DNA of 64,000 bases from Psychrobacter arenosus. Lineage in GTDB: Bacteria; Pseudomonadota; Gammaproteobacteria; Pseudomonadales; Moraxellaceae. The stretch is from NCBI RefSeq assembly GCF_904848165.1, contig NZ_LR884459.1, forward strand, positions 1,798,001-1,862,000, written 5' to 3'. Under the pieces are notes generated by a model, which searched no databases, was not told the origin of the DNA, and saw nothing but the letters and a program-made list of their open reading frames with translations. Within the stretch, counting starts at the first letter, position 1. Each line of letters opens with the position of its first letter. This document shows positions 16,257-24,823 of the stretch, piece after piece. The translations under genes were made by a program, and so were the position numbers.

Positions 16257-18824
16257 TTATTTTTTAAGACCTGCCTCTTTAAGTAGCGCGCCTAAAGTAC
16301 CGATTTTATTGTCGTCTTTAGCAGGTTTTGCCGGAGCCGCTTTATTATCTGTACGAGTATTACGTGGTTTATCCTTACCACGAGATTGCTCACGACGAGC
16401 GCCGCCACGATTGTCTGCACCCGTAGCACGATTTTGACCGCTTCTAGCGGCAGGCTTGCCACTACGAGCGCCACGATGATTGTCTTTTTGCTCGCCATCT
16501 GCTGCTTGCGCTGTCGTTGCTGGTTTAGCTCTTGGCGCAACTTCAGGTTTCATGCTAAAGCCAATACGGCCACGTTTTTCATCGACAGATAACACGCGCA
16601 CATTGACGATATCGCCTGGCTTCACACGGTTCATGGGGTCTTCAACGAAGTCATTGGCCATTTGCGAGATATGCACCAAACCATCTTGATGGACACCCAC
16701 ATCGACGAAACACCCGAAAGCCGTCACGTTAGTAACCACACCTTCTAAAGTCATGCCTTCTTCTAAATCACCGATACTGCTGACGTCTTCTCTAAAATTC
16801 GCCGTTTTAAACTCAGGACGAGGGTCGTGAGCCGGTTTGGCTAATTCTTGTATAACCGCTGAAACGCTAACGTCATCATTAGCTGACGTTAGATTATTGG
16901 TATCTAACGTATTTAGCGTGCTGTCATTGCCTAGCAATTCTTCTAGCGACTTGCCTGATTTTTCTAGCAACTCTTGCACCAGCGCATAACTCTCTGGATG
17001 CACGCCAGTAGCGTCTAATGGGTTGTCGCCATCGCGTACGCGTAGGAAACCGGCCGCTTGCTCAAAAGTTTTCACGCCTAAACGTGGCACTGCTTTGAGC
17101 TGCTCACGGCTAGCGAAAGCACCATGCTCTTGGCGATAATTTACAATTTGCTGGGCTACATTGCGGTTCAGACCAGCAATGTGCGTTAGGATAGCAGGAC
17201 TGGCGGTATTCACATCAACGCCCACAGCGTTCACACAGTCTTGGGTCACTTTATCCAAGCTATCTGCCAACTGCGTTTGGTTGACATCATGTTGATATTG
17301 TCCAACGCCAATCGCTTTTGGATCTACTTTGACCAATTCAGAGAGCGGATCTTGCAAGCGACGCGCGATCGATACTGCACCACGCAGCGAGACATCTAAA
17401 GTAGATAATTCATCGCTGGCCAACTCGCTTGCGGAATAGACAGAAGCGCCAGATTCATTAACGACAACGGCTTTGGCATTAATATCCGCATCTGCATCGA
17501 TAACCGTTTTAATCATGGCATCTGTTTCACGGCTGGCCGTACCATTACCGATAGCAATCAGCTCAACTTGATGATTTTTTAGCAAGTCATGGATAACGGC
17601 TTTCGCCTCAGCCATTTTATTGTCTGGTGCAAACGGATATACCGTCGCTGTAGCCGGCTTGCCTTCTGCGTCGATGGCGACTTGGCCTTTATCATCAATG
17701 ACGGCCATTTTGACGCCATGACGGATACCAGGATCTACGCCTAAGATTACTTTGCGACCTGCAGGAGCGGCCATAAGTAGATGCTGTAGATTATTGGCAA
17801 ACACATCGATAGCATCTGCTTCTGCCGTCAAACGACGCTCAGTCAGCAAACGGTGCTCGATATGCGGGCGCCATTTGTCTTGCCATAAACTGGTAGCGGC
17901 TTCACGTAAGAACTCACGACGCTCAGCAGGTGCTGTCGCATCAAGCTCAAAACGGTTAATAATTTTTTCGATAAACGGGGCATCTTCACCAGCGACTTTA
18001 AGCACCAAGACGTTTTCTTGGCGGCCACGGAGCATGGCTAATAGACGGTGGTTCGGCAAGCGAGCTAATGGCTCACTGTGCTCAAAGTAATCTGAGAATT
18101 TCTCACCCACTTCGCGCTTTTCTTCACTCGCCAGCGCTGAGTTAATCGTGGCCGTTTTAGCAAAGCCTACGCGCAAGGTATCCAATAGATCGAGGGCTTG
18201 GGTCCACTCATCAATGATAATCGCCTGTACGCCAGCCAATTGCTTGTCTGTATCGGCAAAGTCAACTTCGATTTCGTTGCCGCTATCATCGGTAATGGTC
18301 GCGGGCATCTCGTAGTCTGCTAGCGCTGCAATCGGCGTAATCTCTTCCGATTTGAGCTTTTGCGCTGCCACATCTAAGCCCGCTGCGCGAGCTTTGGCCG
18401 CTAGTGAGCGACGACGAGGACGGTAAGGCAAGTAGATGTCTTCTAACTCAAGTTTTGACGTCGCTTTATCGATACGGGCTTGTAGCTCGTCCGTCAAGTT
18501 GCCTTGCGAGGTCAATAGCTGCGTAATCTTAAGACGACGCGTGGCCATATCACGCTCATAGCTGAGGGCTTTTTCGAGCGCTCGCAGCTGCGTGTCATCG
18601 AGACCTTGCGTTTTCTCTTTGCGATAACGGGCAATAAAGGGCACCGTGGCACCTTCGTCAATGAGTTTGACGAAAGCATTCACTTGCGCAGTCTTTACGC
18701 CAACGTCTCGGGCTAGCTTGTCGTGAATAGCCGCAGTCGTTTTCGCATCCAATGCGTTAGCCGCTGAGTTATTCACAGCAGGATTAGCAGTATCTTGAGT
18801 AGTAACAGTATCAGTCAAGCTCAT
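16257..18824 (-). CDS. tex: Tex-family S1 RNA-binding transcriptional accessory protein
   Basis: An 855-residue cytoplasmic protein with the Tex architecture: N-terminal helical region with VPFIARYRKEKTQGLDD, YqgF/RNase H-like domain (ILGVDPGIRHGVKMAVID, about residue 354), helix-hairpin-helix tandem (VDVNTASPAILTHIAGLN and LKAVPRLGVKTFEQ, about 535-595) and an S1 domain (about 688-756). Tex proteins bind nucleic acid and influence transcription. About 100 residues follow the S1 domain: a disordered, Arg/Gly/Lys-rich tail with GGARR- and RGK-type patches, ending in IGTLGALLKEAGLKK. The tail could add RNA affinity; that is inference. No strong ribosome site is visible. Confidence 0.94.
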   Translation of the reverse strand: MSLTDTVTTQDTANPAVNNSAANALDAKTTAAIHDKLARDVGVKTAQVNAFVKLIDEGATVPFIARYRKEKTQGLDDTQLRALEKALSYERDMATRRLKITQLLTSQGNLTDELQARIDKATSKLELEDIYLPYRPRRRSLAAKARAAGLDVAAQKLKSEEITPIAALADYEMPATITDDSGNEIEVDFADTDKQLAGVQAIIIDEWTQALDLLDTLRVGFAKTATINSALASEEKREVGEKFSDYFEHSEPLARLPNHRLLAMLRGRQENVLVLKVAGEDAPFIEKIINRFELDATAPAERREFLREAATSLWQDKWRPHIEHRLLTERRLTAEADAIDVFANNLQHLLMAAPAGRKVILGVDPGIRHGVKMAVIDDKGQVAIDAEGKPATATVYPFAPDNKMAEAKAVIHDLLKNHQVELIAIGNGTASRETDAMIKTVIDADADINAKAVVVNESGASVYSASELASDELSTLDVSLRGAVSIARRLQDPLSELVKVDPKAIGVGQYQHDVNQTQLADSLDKVTQDCVNAVGVDVNTASPAILTHIAGLNRNVAQQIVNYRQEHGAFASREQLKAVPRLGVKTFEQAAGFLRVRDGDNPLDATGVHPESYALVQELLEKSGKSLEELLGNDSTLNTLDTNNLTSANDDVSVSAVIQELAKPAHDPRPEFKTANFREDVSSIGDLEEGMTLEGVVTNVTAFGCFVDVGVHQDGLVHISQMANDFVEDPMNRVKPGDIVNVRVLSVDEKRGRIGFSMKPEVAPRAKPATTAQAADGEQKDNHRGARSGKPAARSGQNRATGADNRGGARREQSRGKDKPRNTRTDNKAAPAKPAKDDNKIGTLGALLKEAGLKK

Positions 18825-19158
18825 ATCCGTATCAATGTTGCTTTAAAGGTGGTCTGCATTATAGCAAAAGTATGGACAATAGAAATCCTTTTTACAAGGG
18901 GCATAGTTACCGAAGGTCGGTATTGGGCAAAGAAAAGGGGGTTTTTGTAGTAACAACCCCATGCAAATACGCTAAACAGTCCTAAAAGCAGCTGCGCTAA
19001 GTCGCCAACCGCTTAGCTAAGCTTAGCTAATAGAGAAGTTATTAAACAAAGCCATACAGCATTACCCTGCAATATCAGTGTATTTATTGGCATAATCTTA
19101 TACACTACCCAGTATAAGTATTCCCATTGACAATATAATTGATAAAAGGACGTGCATT
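18825..19158. other. Divergent promoter region tex / ompR
   Basis: About 334 bp with no gene. It contains a short direct repeat, GCTTAGCTAA-like, near 19010-19030. TATAAT at 19134-19139 lies close to the ompR start and may be part of its promoter, but no matching -35 is evident. AAAGGA at about 19145-19150 is the ompR ribosome site. Confidence 0.5.
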
Positions 19159-19899
19159 ATGGCAGATACCATGCAAGATACCCTCAACCAACGCATTTTG
19201 GTCGTGGATGATGACGCGCGCCTGCGCTCACTATTGCAGCGTTTTTTGGAAGATGACGGCTTTGTAGTCCGCACCGCCCACGATGGCAATCAGATGGATA
19301 AACTGATGCAGCGTGAGCTCTTTTCGCTAATCGTATTGGATTTGATGCTGCCGGGCGAAGACGGTATCAGTATTTGCAAACGCTTGCGCGAAGACAATAG
19401 CGATATCCCCATTATCATGTTGACCGCTAAAGGCGGCGATGCCGACCGTATTGCGGGCTTAGAAGCGGGCGCTGACGACTACTTACCGAAGCCTTTTAAC
19501 CCCAAAGAGCTGTTAGCGCGTATTAAAGCTGTGCTACGTCGTCAAAGCCGCGAATTGCCTGGAGCGCCTAGCCAACAAGTCGAAGTGGTCGAATTTGGCC
19601 CTTGGACGTTGGATTTATCCACGCGTACGCTGAAGCGTGAAGGCAACGTGGTAACTTTGACCACCGGAGAGTTTTCTGTTTTAAAAGCCTTGGTACAGCA
19701 CCCGCGTGAACCGTTAACCCGCGATAAGCTAATGAATTTAGCCCGTGGTCGTGAATGGGGAGCCATGGAGCGCTCTATCGATGTGCAGGTTTCTCGCTTG
19801 CGCCGTCTGATTGAAGACAACCCTTCGCAAGCGCGTTATATCCAGACCGTCTGGGGCGTGGGTTATGTGTTTGTACCGGATGAAGCGGACAGCAACTAG
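19159..19899 (+). CDS. ompR: OmpR-type response regulator
   Basis: A 246-residue DNA-binding regulator. The receiver domain (about 11-125) has acidic residues D17-D19, the phospho-acceptor D61 in IVLDLMLPGEDG, T89 and K111. The winged-helix domain (about 150-240) has LTTGEFSVLKAL and RSIDVQVSRLRRLIEDNP, matching the OmpR rather than PhoB subgroup. OmpR proteins control porin and envelope genes after phosphorylation by EnvZ. Here no sensor kinase gene follows: a terminator and a convergent gene come next. The partner kinase must be elsewhere, or this is an orphan regulator. Confidence 0.88.
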   Translation: MADTMQDTLNQRILVVDDDARLRSLLQRFLEDDGFVVRTAHDGNQMDKLMQRELFSLIVLDLMLPGEDGISICKRLREDNSDIPIIMLTAKGGDADRIAGLEAGADDYLPKPFNPKELLARIKAVLRRQSRELPGAPSQQVEVVEFGPWTLDLSTRTLKREGNVVTLTTGEFSVLKALVQHPREPLTRDKLMNLARGREWGAMERSIDVQVSRLRRLIEDNPSQARYIQTVWGVGYVFVPDEADSN

Positions 19900-19936
19900 G
19901 TTAATGGCTCTAGTATAACCAGCAAATCTTGACCAT

Positions 19937-19970
19937 AAAAAAGGCGCTTATTGATTAAAGCGCCTTTTTT
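19937..19970. terminator. Bidirectional terminator after ompR
   Basis: GGCGCTT (19943-19949) pairs with AAGCGCC (19958-19964) around an 8-nt loop, with A6 before and T6 after. It serves ompR and the convergent zinc-finger gene. Confidence 0.92.
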
Positions 19971-20014
19971 ATGTTTTATGCGACTATATCATGCGGAAAG
20001 AAAGTGCCCTGCTA

Positions 20015-20281
20015 TTATCTTAATTGACTGTCTTTACTACCGCGGCGATTAAACAACTCGCTCGCCTTAGCAGTAGCCTCCAGCTCAGTTTGACAGCCCA
20101 CACAGTGCTGCACCCCAGGTAAAGCCAAGCGCCGCGCTTCCGGGATAGCCTCCCCACATTCGTCGCAGTACTCAGCACTTTCTCCTTGCGGCAACAAGCG
20201 TCTCGCCCGCTCCAACGCATCGTTAACGGTTGCGTCCATCTGTTCATGCTCTGCGCCATCGCGCGCCCAACCACCGGCCAT
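20015..20281 (-). CDS. DksA/TraR-family C4 zinc-finger protein (YbiI-like)
   Basis: An 88-residue protein with CDEC and CVGC forming a zinc-binding C4 finger, and the C-terminal NRRGSKDSQLR typical of YbiI-type proteins. GGAG lies 6 bases before the ATG at 20281 (start MAGGW), so the frame from 20293 is too long: that ATG overlaps the ribosome site itself. The family is related to DksA, which binds RNA polymerase through the secondary channel, but these short members lack the long coiled-coil. Function unknown. Confidence 0.9.
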   Translation of the reverse strand: MAGGWARDGAEHEQMDATVNDALERARRLLPQGESAEYCDECGEAIPEARRLALPGVQHCVGCQTELEATAKASELFNRRGSKDSQLR

Positions 20282-20409
20282 ATTGTTCTCCATTTATCGG
20301 CTGCTATCCCTTATATATGAGGGAAAATCACCTAAATTTCAATCGATTACACCGTGTTATTAGGTTACATTTTGTGCAGATTTTCGCGAATCAATTACTG
20401 CTAATCGCT

Positions 20410-21195
20410 CTATTTAGGTTGTAAAGCAACCACTTGGCCGCGTACGCCAATACTGTCATCGCTCATAAAGAATAAATAACCAGGCATGATATCTTCGGGC
20501 GTTTTTAAGCTCATAGGATTTTCTCCAGGGAAAGCATGCGCGCGCATATTGGTACGCGTACCACCCGGATTGATACAGTTAAAGCGCAGGGTCGTGGTCG
20601 CTTGCGTCTCTTGGGTAAAGATATCACTCATCCCTTCAACCCCTTGTTTGGACAAGGCATAAGCCCCCCAAAAGGCGCGAGGGTGCGTGCCTACGGTGCT
20701 GCTAGTGAAGACTACGGATCCGCTGGTTGCCGCTTTTACTAAAGGCAGTAAGGCTTGCGTTAGCATAAATACCGCAGTGAAATTTACTTGCATAACCTTG
20801 GCAAAGGTATCGATATCGTACATCTCTAGCGGTGTCAGCTCCCCTAAAATACCAGCGTTATGCAAAATGCCATCGAGTCGACCGAATTCTTTACTGATTA
20901 AGTTTTCTAATTGCTGCATTTCCGTATAGCTGGCACTGGCTAGGTTTAACGGCAGTATAGCGGGCTGCGGGCCACCTAACGCCTCGATCTCATCGTAGAC
21001 TTCTTCCAGCTTACTGGTGGTTTTGCCCAATAATAAGACGGTAGCGCCATGTTGCGCATAAGTTAGGGCGGCCACCCGACCGATCCCTGAGCCGGCACCC
21101 GTCACTAAAATGATTTTGTCAGCCAAACTATTCGGCTGAGCTTGATAGGTACGAATTTGGTCATGAGTAAATGAAGTAGCAGGAGTAGAAGTCAT
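20410..21195 (-). CDS. yciK: Short-chain dehydrogenase YciK
   Basis: A 261-residue SDR oxidoreductase. It has the cofactor motif VTGAGSGIGR, LHNAGILG, and the catalytic Ser (TSSTVG) and YALSK (Tyr-Lys). The N-terminus DQIRTYQAQPNSLADKIILV is typical of YciK. The ATG at 21195 is preferred because the upstream frame begins with a hydrophobic stretch from a TTG and has no ribosome site. It follows the phosphatase gene and ubiG on the same strand, the same order as in Pseudomonas. The substrate is not known. Confidence 0.9.
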   Translation of the reverse strand: MTSTPATSFTHDQIRTYQAQPNSLADKIILVTGAGSGIGRVAALTYAQHGATVLLLGKTTSKLEEVYDEIEALGGPQPAILPLNLASASYTEMQQLENLISKEFGRLDGILHNAGILGELTPLEMYDIDTFAKVMQVNFTAVFMLTQALLPLVKAATSGSVVFTSSTVGTHPRAFWGAYALSKQGVEGMSDIFTQETQATTTLRFNCINPGGTRTNMRAHAFPGENPMSLKTPEDIMPGYLFFMSDDSIGVRGQVVALQPK

Positions 21196-21276
21196 AGCAA
21201 GGCTCACAAAAAAGACAAGAAATAGCAAAAAATTAGCTTAGCAAAGAGCAGCGATAGGAGAATTTAAAGGCTTACC

Positions 21277-21981
21277 TTATAAATACTCAAACTTAGAAGA
21301 CTGTAATAGCTTAGCCAATTGCGCGGGCGTTTCCGTAATGTAGTCAGCGCCCCAATCTGCTAGGGTATCCTGATCTTCTGGGGGAATATAACCGTAACTG
21401 GCGAGCACGGTGATCATACCGGCTGATTTACCCGCTTCGATATCCCGTGAATGGTCGCCAACATAAATGACTGTCTCCGCAATACCACGTGGCAAGCCCA
21501 ATTTTTCTAATGCCAGATACATCGGCTCAGGGTCAGGTTTGGTATAGCGCACGTCGTCGGGACACACCAAGACTGCGCAGCGCTCGGTTAAATCCAACGC
21601 ATCTAATAACTTTTCAGCCAAATAGCGCGGTTTATTGGTGACAATACCCCAAGGCGTCTCTTTAGCCTCTAAGTCTTTTAATAAGGGCTCAAGCTCGGCG
21701 AAGATACGGCTGTCCACACAAATATCCGCCTCATATTCATCTAAGAACTGTTGGCGGTAGTCTTGTAGCGTCTCTTCATTAATCGGCTGCTCATTATGCG
21801 ATAAAATCAGCTTCACCATCGCTGAGGCACCTGCAGAAACTTGCTCACGGATATCGACATCACTGGGCGCTTGCCAACCGTGCTGCGCGCTCATACGCTG
21901 AATAATACGCACAAAGTCAGCGGCGGTATCGATTAAGGTACCATCCAAATCAAATAAAACTGCTTTTACAAACTGTGCCAT
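21277..21981 (-). CDS. HAD-superfamily phosphatase, MupP/Gph type
   Basis: A 234-residue HAD subfamily IA hydrolase with LFDLDGTLIDT (nucleophile Asp), IVTNKP and YVGDHSRDIEAGKSAGM (metal-binding acids). Automated annotation would call it phosphoglycolate phosphatase. Its place between ubiG and yciK is that of Pseudomonas MupP, the N-acetylmuramic acid 6-phosphate phosphatase of cell-wall recycling (with AmgK and MurU), so MupP is at least as likely. This assignment rests on synteny, not on specific residues. Confidence 0.85.
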   Translation of the reverse strand: MAQFVKAVLFDLDGTLIDTAADFVRIIQRMSAQHGWQAPSDVDIREQVSAGASAMVKLILSHNEQPINEETLQDYRQQFLDEYEADICVDSRIFAELEPLLKDLEAKETPWGIVTNKPRYLAEKLLDALDLTERCAVLVCPDDVRYTKPDPEPMYLALEKLGLPRGIAETVIYVGDHSRDIEAGKSAGMITVLASYGYIPPEDQDTLADWGADYITETPAQLAKLLQSSKFEYL

Positions 21982-22038
21982 AGCTCTACTCTAGTTAATC
22001 AAAAATTTGCGCCTTACGCTGGCAGGATACCAAACCAT

Positions 22039-22809
22039 TTAGTGAGGTTTTTTCACCGACATCATATAATTCACATCGACGTTTTGTGCCAACCAATAGC
22101 GCTTCGTCAATGGATTATAATGCAGACCAATCATATTATCGCGGGTAAACCCAGCATTGGTCGCCATCTTATCCAGTTCAGCAGGGGTAATAAATTTCGC
22201 ATAATCATGCGTGCCGCGGTCGAGCAAGCGCAACACATATTCCGCCCCTACGATGGCGAACAGATAAGATTTAGGATTGCGGTTGATCGTTGATAGCACG
22301 CAGACGCCACCAGGCTTGAGTAAATCAAAGCAAGCTTGCACGATAGCACTAGGGTCTGGCACATGCTCTAGCATCTCCATACAAGTGACCACATCGAATT
22401 GGCCTTTATGCGCTGCCGCAAAGCTCTCCACGGCGATATGCTGATACTGCAAAGTCGCTGTCAGCCCACTCTGTTCGGCATGGACGGCGGCGGCTTTTAG
22501 ATTCTCTTCGCCCAAATCGATACCGATAGCATTAGCACCGCGGCGCGCCATAGATTCCGTCAAAATACCGCCACCACAGCCCACATCTACAATGCGTAAG
22601 CCTTCTAAATCGGTTGCCATGATCTCATTGACAGCATCCGTAATCCAATTGAGACGCAGCGGATTAATCTCGTGTAGGGTGGCAAAGGCCCCCTGCTTGT
22701 CCCACCATTCGTCAGCAAGCTTGGTAAATTTTGCAACTTCGTTAGGGTCGACATTTTGGCCCGCTGTTGGGGCAGCACTAGGTTGAGTAGGAGTCGTGGT
22801 ACTGGTCAT
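22039..22809 (-). CDS. ubiG: Ubiquinone biosynthesis O-methyltransferase UbiG
   Basis: A 256-residue class I SAM-dependent methyltransferase that carries out both O-methylation steps of ubiquinone synthesis. Key features are KFTKLADEWWDKQGAF, LHEINPLRLNWI, the SAM motif VDVGCGGGILTESMARRG and CMEMLEHVPDP. A polar N-terminal stretch of about 20 residues precedes the conserved part. It is the first gene of a minus-strand operon with the MupP/Gph phosphatase and yciK. Confidence 0.95.
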   Translation of the reverse strand: MTSTTTPTQPSAAPTAGQNVDPNEVAKFTKLADEWWDKQGAFATLHEINPLRLNWITDAVNEIMATDLEGLRIVDVGCGGGILTESMARRGANAIGIDLGEENLKAAAVHAEQSGLTATLQYQHIAVESFAAAHKGQFDVVTCMEMLEHVPDPSAIVQACFDLLKPGGVCVLSTINRNPKSYLFAIVGAEYVLRLLDRGTHDYAKFITPAELDKMATNAGFTRDNMIGLHYNPLTKRYWLAQNVDVNYMMSVKKPH

Positions 22810-23416
22810 AGGAGGCTCTTTTAATAGGTAATATTATTAATAATAGTCAGATAAATAAAAGTTTAGAATAAGCGCAGCTCTTTAGCTTGTCTAAGGGCGG
22901 GGCTTTTAATTTAAGGGATTTACGGTTTAATGACAGTTAAGCGGTCAAATTAGCGGGCTAAGTCATTAAAATATTGTATAGCGGTTTATAAACAAGTTAT
23001 TATTAGCTATCGGTTTATGAGTCATCATTTATTAACCAGCCCTTTGCTATCGTTAACTCTTATAAAGTTACCGGCTTAATTATAAAGCCATACCTTGCTG
23101 TTGAGGTAAAGGATTGTTGCTATTATTACGCTAGCGAGTCACAAAATAAGACTTTCTAACAAAGTCACAACCCTTACTTAAGAATTATCGGCATAAATCT
23201 GCTTCAAAATCAGATAAGATGCGTTATCATAGCTCTACCTAGCTTAAGCCTTAGCGCTCTACCTATGCTGCTCTTATATAAACATAGGGTTTATCTTGGG
23301 TCTGTGGGTTAATAAGCTTCAAGGTTTATGGCCATAGGGTAATAGACCGCTCAGTTGAACTCCCGAATACAATCACGATACCATAGTTATATTTTTTTAT
23401 TAAGTAAGGATCGCGC
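22810..23416. other. Divergent intergenic region ubiG / dsbA
   Basis: About 607 A+T-rich bp without a supported gene on either strand. It must contain both promoters. TAAGGA at 23405-23410 is the dsbA ribosome site. No terminator or long repeat was found. Confidence 0.55.
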
Positions 23417-24037
23417 ATGAAACGTATTGTAGCTCTCACCGGCCTTGCTGCCGCTATTGGTCTGGCCAGTATGACGACCAATGCTGCCACTTATGAAGCC
23501 GGCAAGGACTTCAAAGTATTAGACAATCCTGAAAAAATTAGCGGTGATGCAATTATCGTCCGTGAGTTTTTTTGGTATGGCTGCCCGCATTGCTATAACC
23601 TAAACCCGCATATGGAAAAATGGGGCAAAACCAAAGCAAAAGATGTGGCCTTCTTCAAAACACCAGCCGCCCTAAACCCAGTTTGGGAAGCTAACGCTCG
23701 TGGTTTTTACGCAGCGCAGCTATTAGGCTATGAAGACAAGACCCATGATGCTTTATTTAAAGCCATTCAAGACGATGGTAAAAAGTTATTTGACCAAGAT
23801 TCTCTAAGTAAATGGTATGCCAGTCAAGGCGTAGACCGTAAAAAGTTCAATAGCTTATACAATTCTTTTGCGGTCAGCACTAAGGTCGGTCGCTCACAAG
23901 CCGGTGCGAAACGCTATCAGCTTAGCGGTGTCCCTGCCGTCGTCGTTCAAGGCAAATATGTCGTGACCGGTGAAGGCGCAAAAGTAGCACAAGTTGTTGA
24001 TTATCTAGTGGATAAAGTCCGTACAGAGAAGAAATAA
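23417..24037 (+). CDS. dsbA: Thiol:disulfide interchange protein DsbA
   Basis: A 206-residue periplasmic oxidase that introduces disulfides in exported proteins. The signal peptide (about 1-23, cleavage after TNA) is followed by the thioredoxin fold with active site C56-PH-C59 in FFWYGCPHCYN and the cis-Pro loop GVPAVVV. The CPHC dipeptide is that of strongly oxidising DsbA. It is monocistronic with a good terminator. Confidence 0.96.
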   Translation: MKRIVALTGLAAAIGLASMTTNAATYEAGKDFKVLDNPEKISGDAIIVREFFWYGCPHCYNLNPHMEKWGKTKAKDVAFFKTPAALNPVWEANARGFYAAQLLGYEDKTHDALFKAIQDDGKKLFDQDSLSKWYASQGVDRKKFNSLYNSFAVSTKVGRSQAGAKRYQLSGVPAVVVQGKYVVTGEGAKVAQVVDYLVDKVRTEKK

Positions 24038-24077
24038 TCATCGCTACTGTAATACGAGCTAATTTTAGCTTAGTTCT

Positions 24078-24114
24078 AAAAAAACCGCTTATCCAATGAG
24101 ATAGGCGGTTTTTT
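24078..24114. terminator. Terminator after dsbA
   Basis: ACCGCTTATC (24084-24093) pairs with GATAGGCGGT (24100-24109), with one G-T pair and a 6-nt loop. Flanking A and T tracts also pair. It can serve dsbA and the convergent darP. Confidence 0.92.
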
Positions 24115-24198
24115 AGGTTTAGAGCAGCCGTTTTTAGCTTTAGAACTTCAGTAACTCAAAACGTTAATAACACAGTCTGTTAATTCAACAATCACGCT

Positions 24199-24711
24199 CT
24201 AATCATTCATTTGCGTCAACATCGCCACTTCTTTGATATAGCTGATCAAATCTTGCTCGGATTCTGCTAGTAGCTCATCGTCATTCATATGCTTGGCATA
24301 CTCAATCCACAATAGCAGCTGATAAATACTGTTGCGCTCTGCCATCTTATATTGCTTACAGAACTGCTTCATGGTGCCTTCGTCGTGAATATTTAAGCGA
24401 CTGGTCCAAGCCTCAATCTTCGCCACTTGCTCAGGGCTAAAACGGGTTCTAAATAACGCATCGACCAGTTCATGACGGTTCTCTTCACTGATCAACTTGC
24501 CTACCCGCTTAATCTGGCGTTTTTTAGCAGTAGCACTGGTGATATCGGCCAATGCCGTTAGCTCATCTAAAAAGTACTCGCTCACAGGCAGTTTCTTCAT
24601 CTGTTTTTTTGACAGTTCCGATAGCGGTACTGACAGGTCTTGCAAGCGCTCGTGGGCTTTTTTTAGCTCAGTACGCGAGACGCGCATGTCATGCTCTGAC
24701 CAATTAATCAT
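24199..24711 (-). CDS. darP: Ribosome-associated protein DarP/YjgA (DUF615)
   Basis: A 170-residue protein of the YjgA family, which associates with late 50S assembly intermediates. It has VSRTELKKAHERLQDL, a short central SEYFLDELTALADI, and AKKRQIKRVGKLISEE, the family signature. The C-terminal helical half ends in EQDLISYIKEV. The first ATG (24711) has no obvious ribosome site, and the Met in HDMRVSRTE is an alternative start. It lies about 110 bp after rapZ on the same strand. Confidence 0.88.
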   Translation of the reverse strand: MINWSEHDMRVSRTELKKAHERLQDLSVPLSELSKKQMKKLPVSEYFLDELTALADITSATAKKRQIKRVGKLISEENRHELVDALFRTRFSPEQVAKIEAWTSRLNIHDEGTMKQFCKQYKMAERNSIYQLLLWIEYAKHMNDDELLAESEQDLISYIKEVAMLTQMND

Positions 24712-24823
24712 AAGGTAATCTCAACTAGCGGGGTAATCATGGTTAGGAGTAAGGCGTGGTAATCACCCCAACCCCTAAAGTCGTTAAATTAGGGATAAAA
24801 ATTAGTATATTAAATGCAATGCT

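Noticed and set aside
19127..19139. TTGACA followed by TATAAT upstream of ompR as a complete promoter
   Set aside because: The two boxes are almost adjacent, so they cannot act as -35 and -10 of one promoter.
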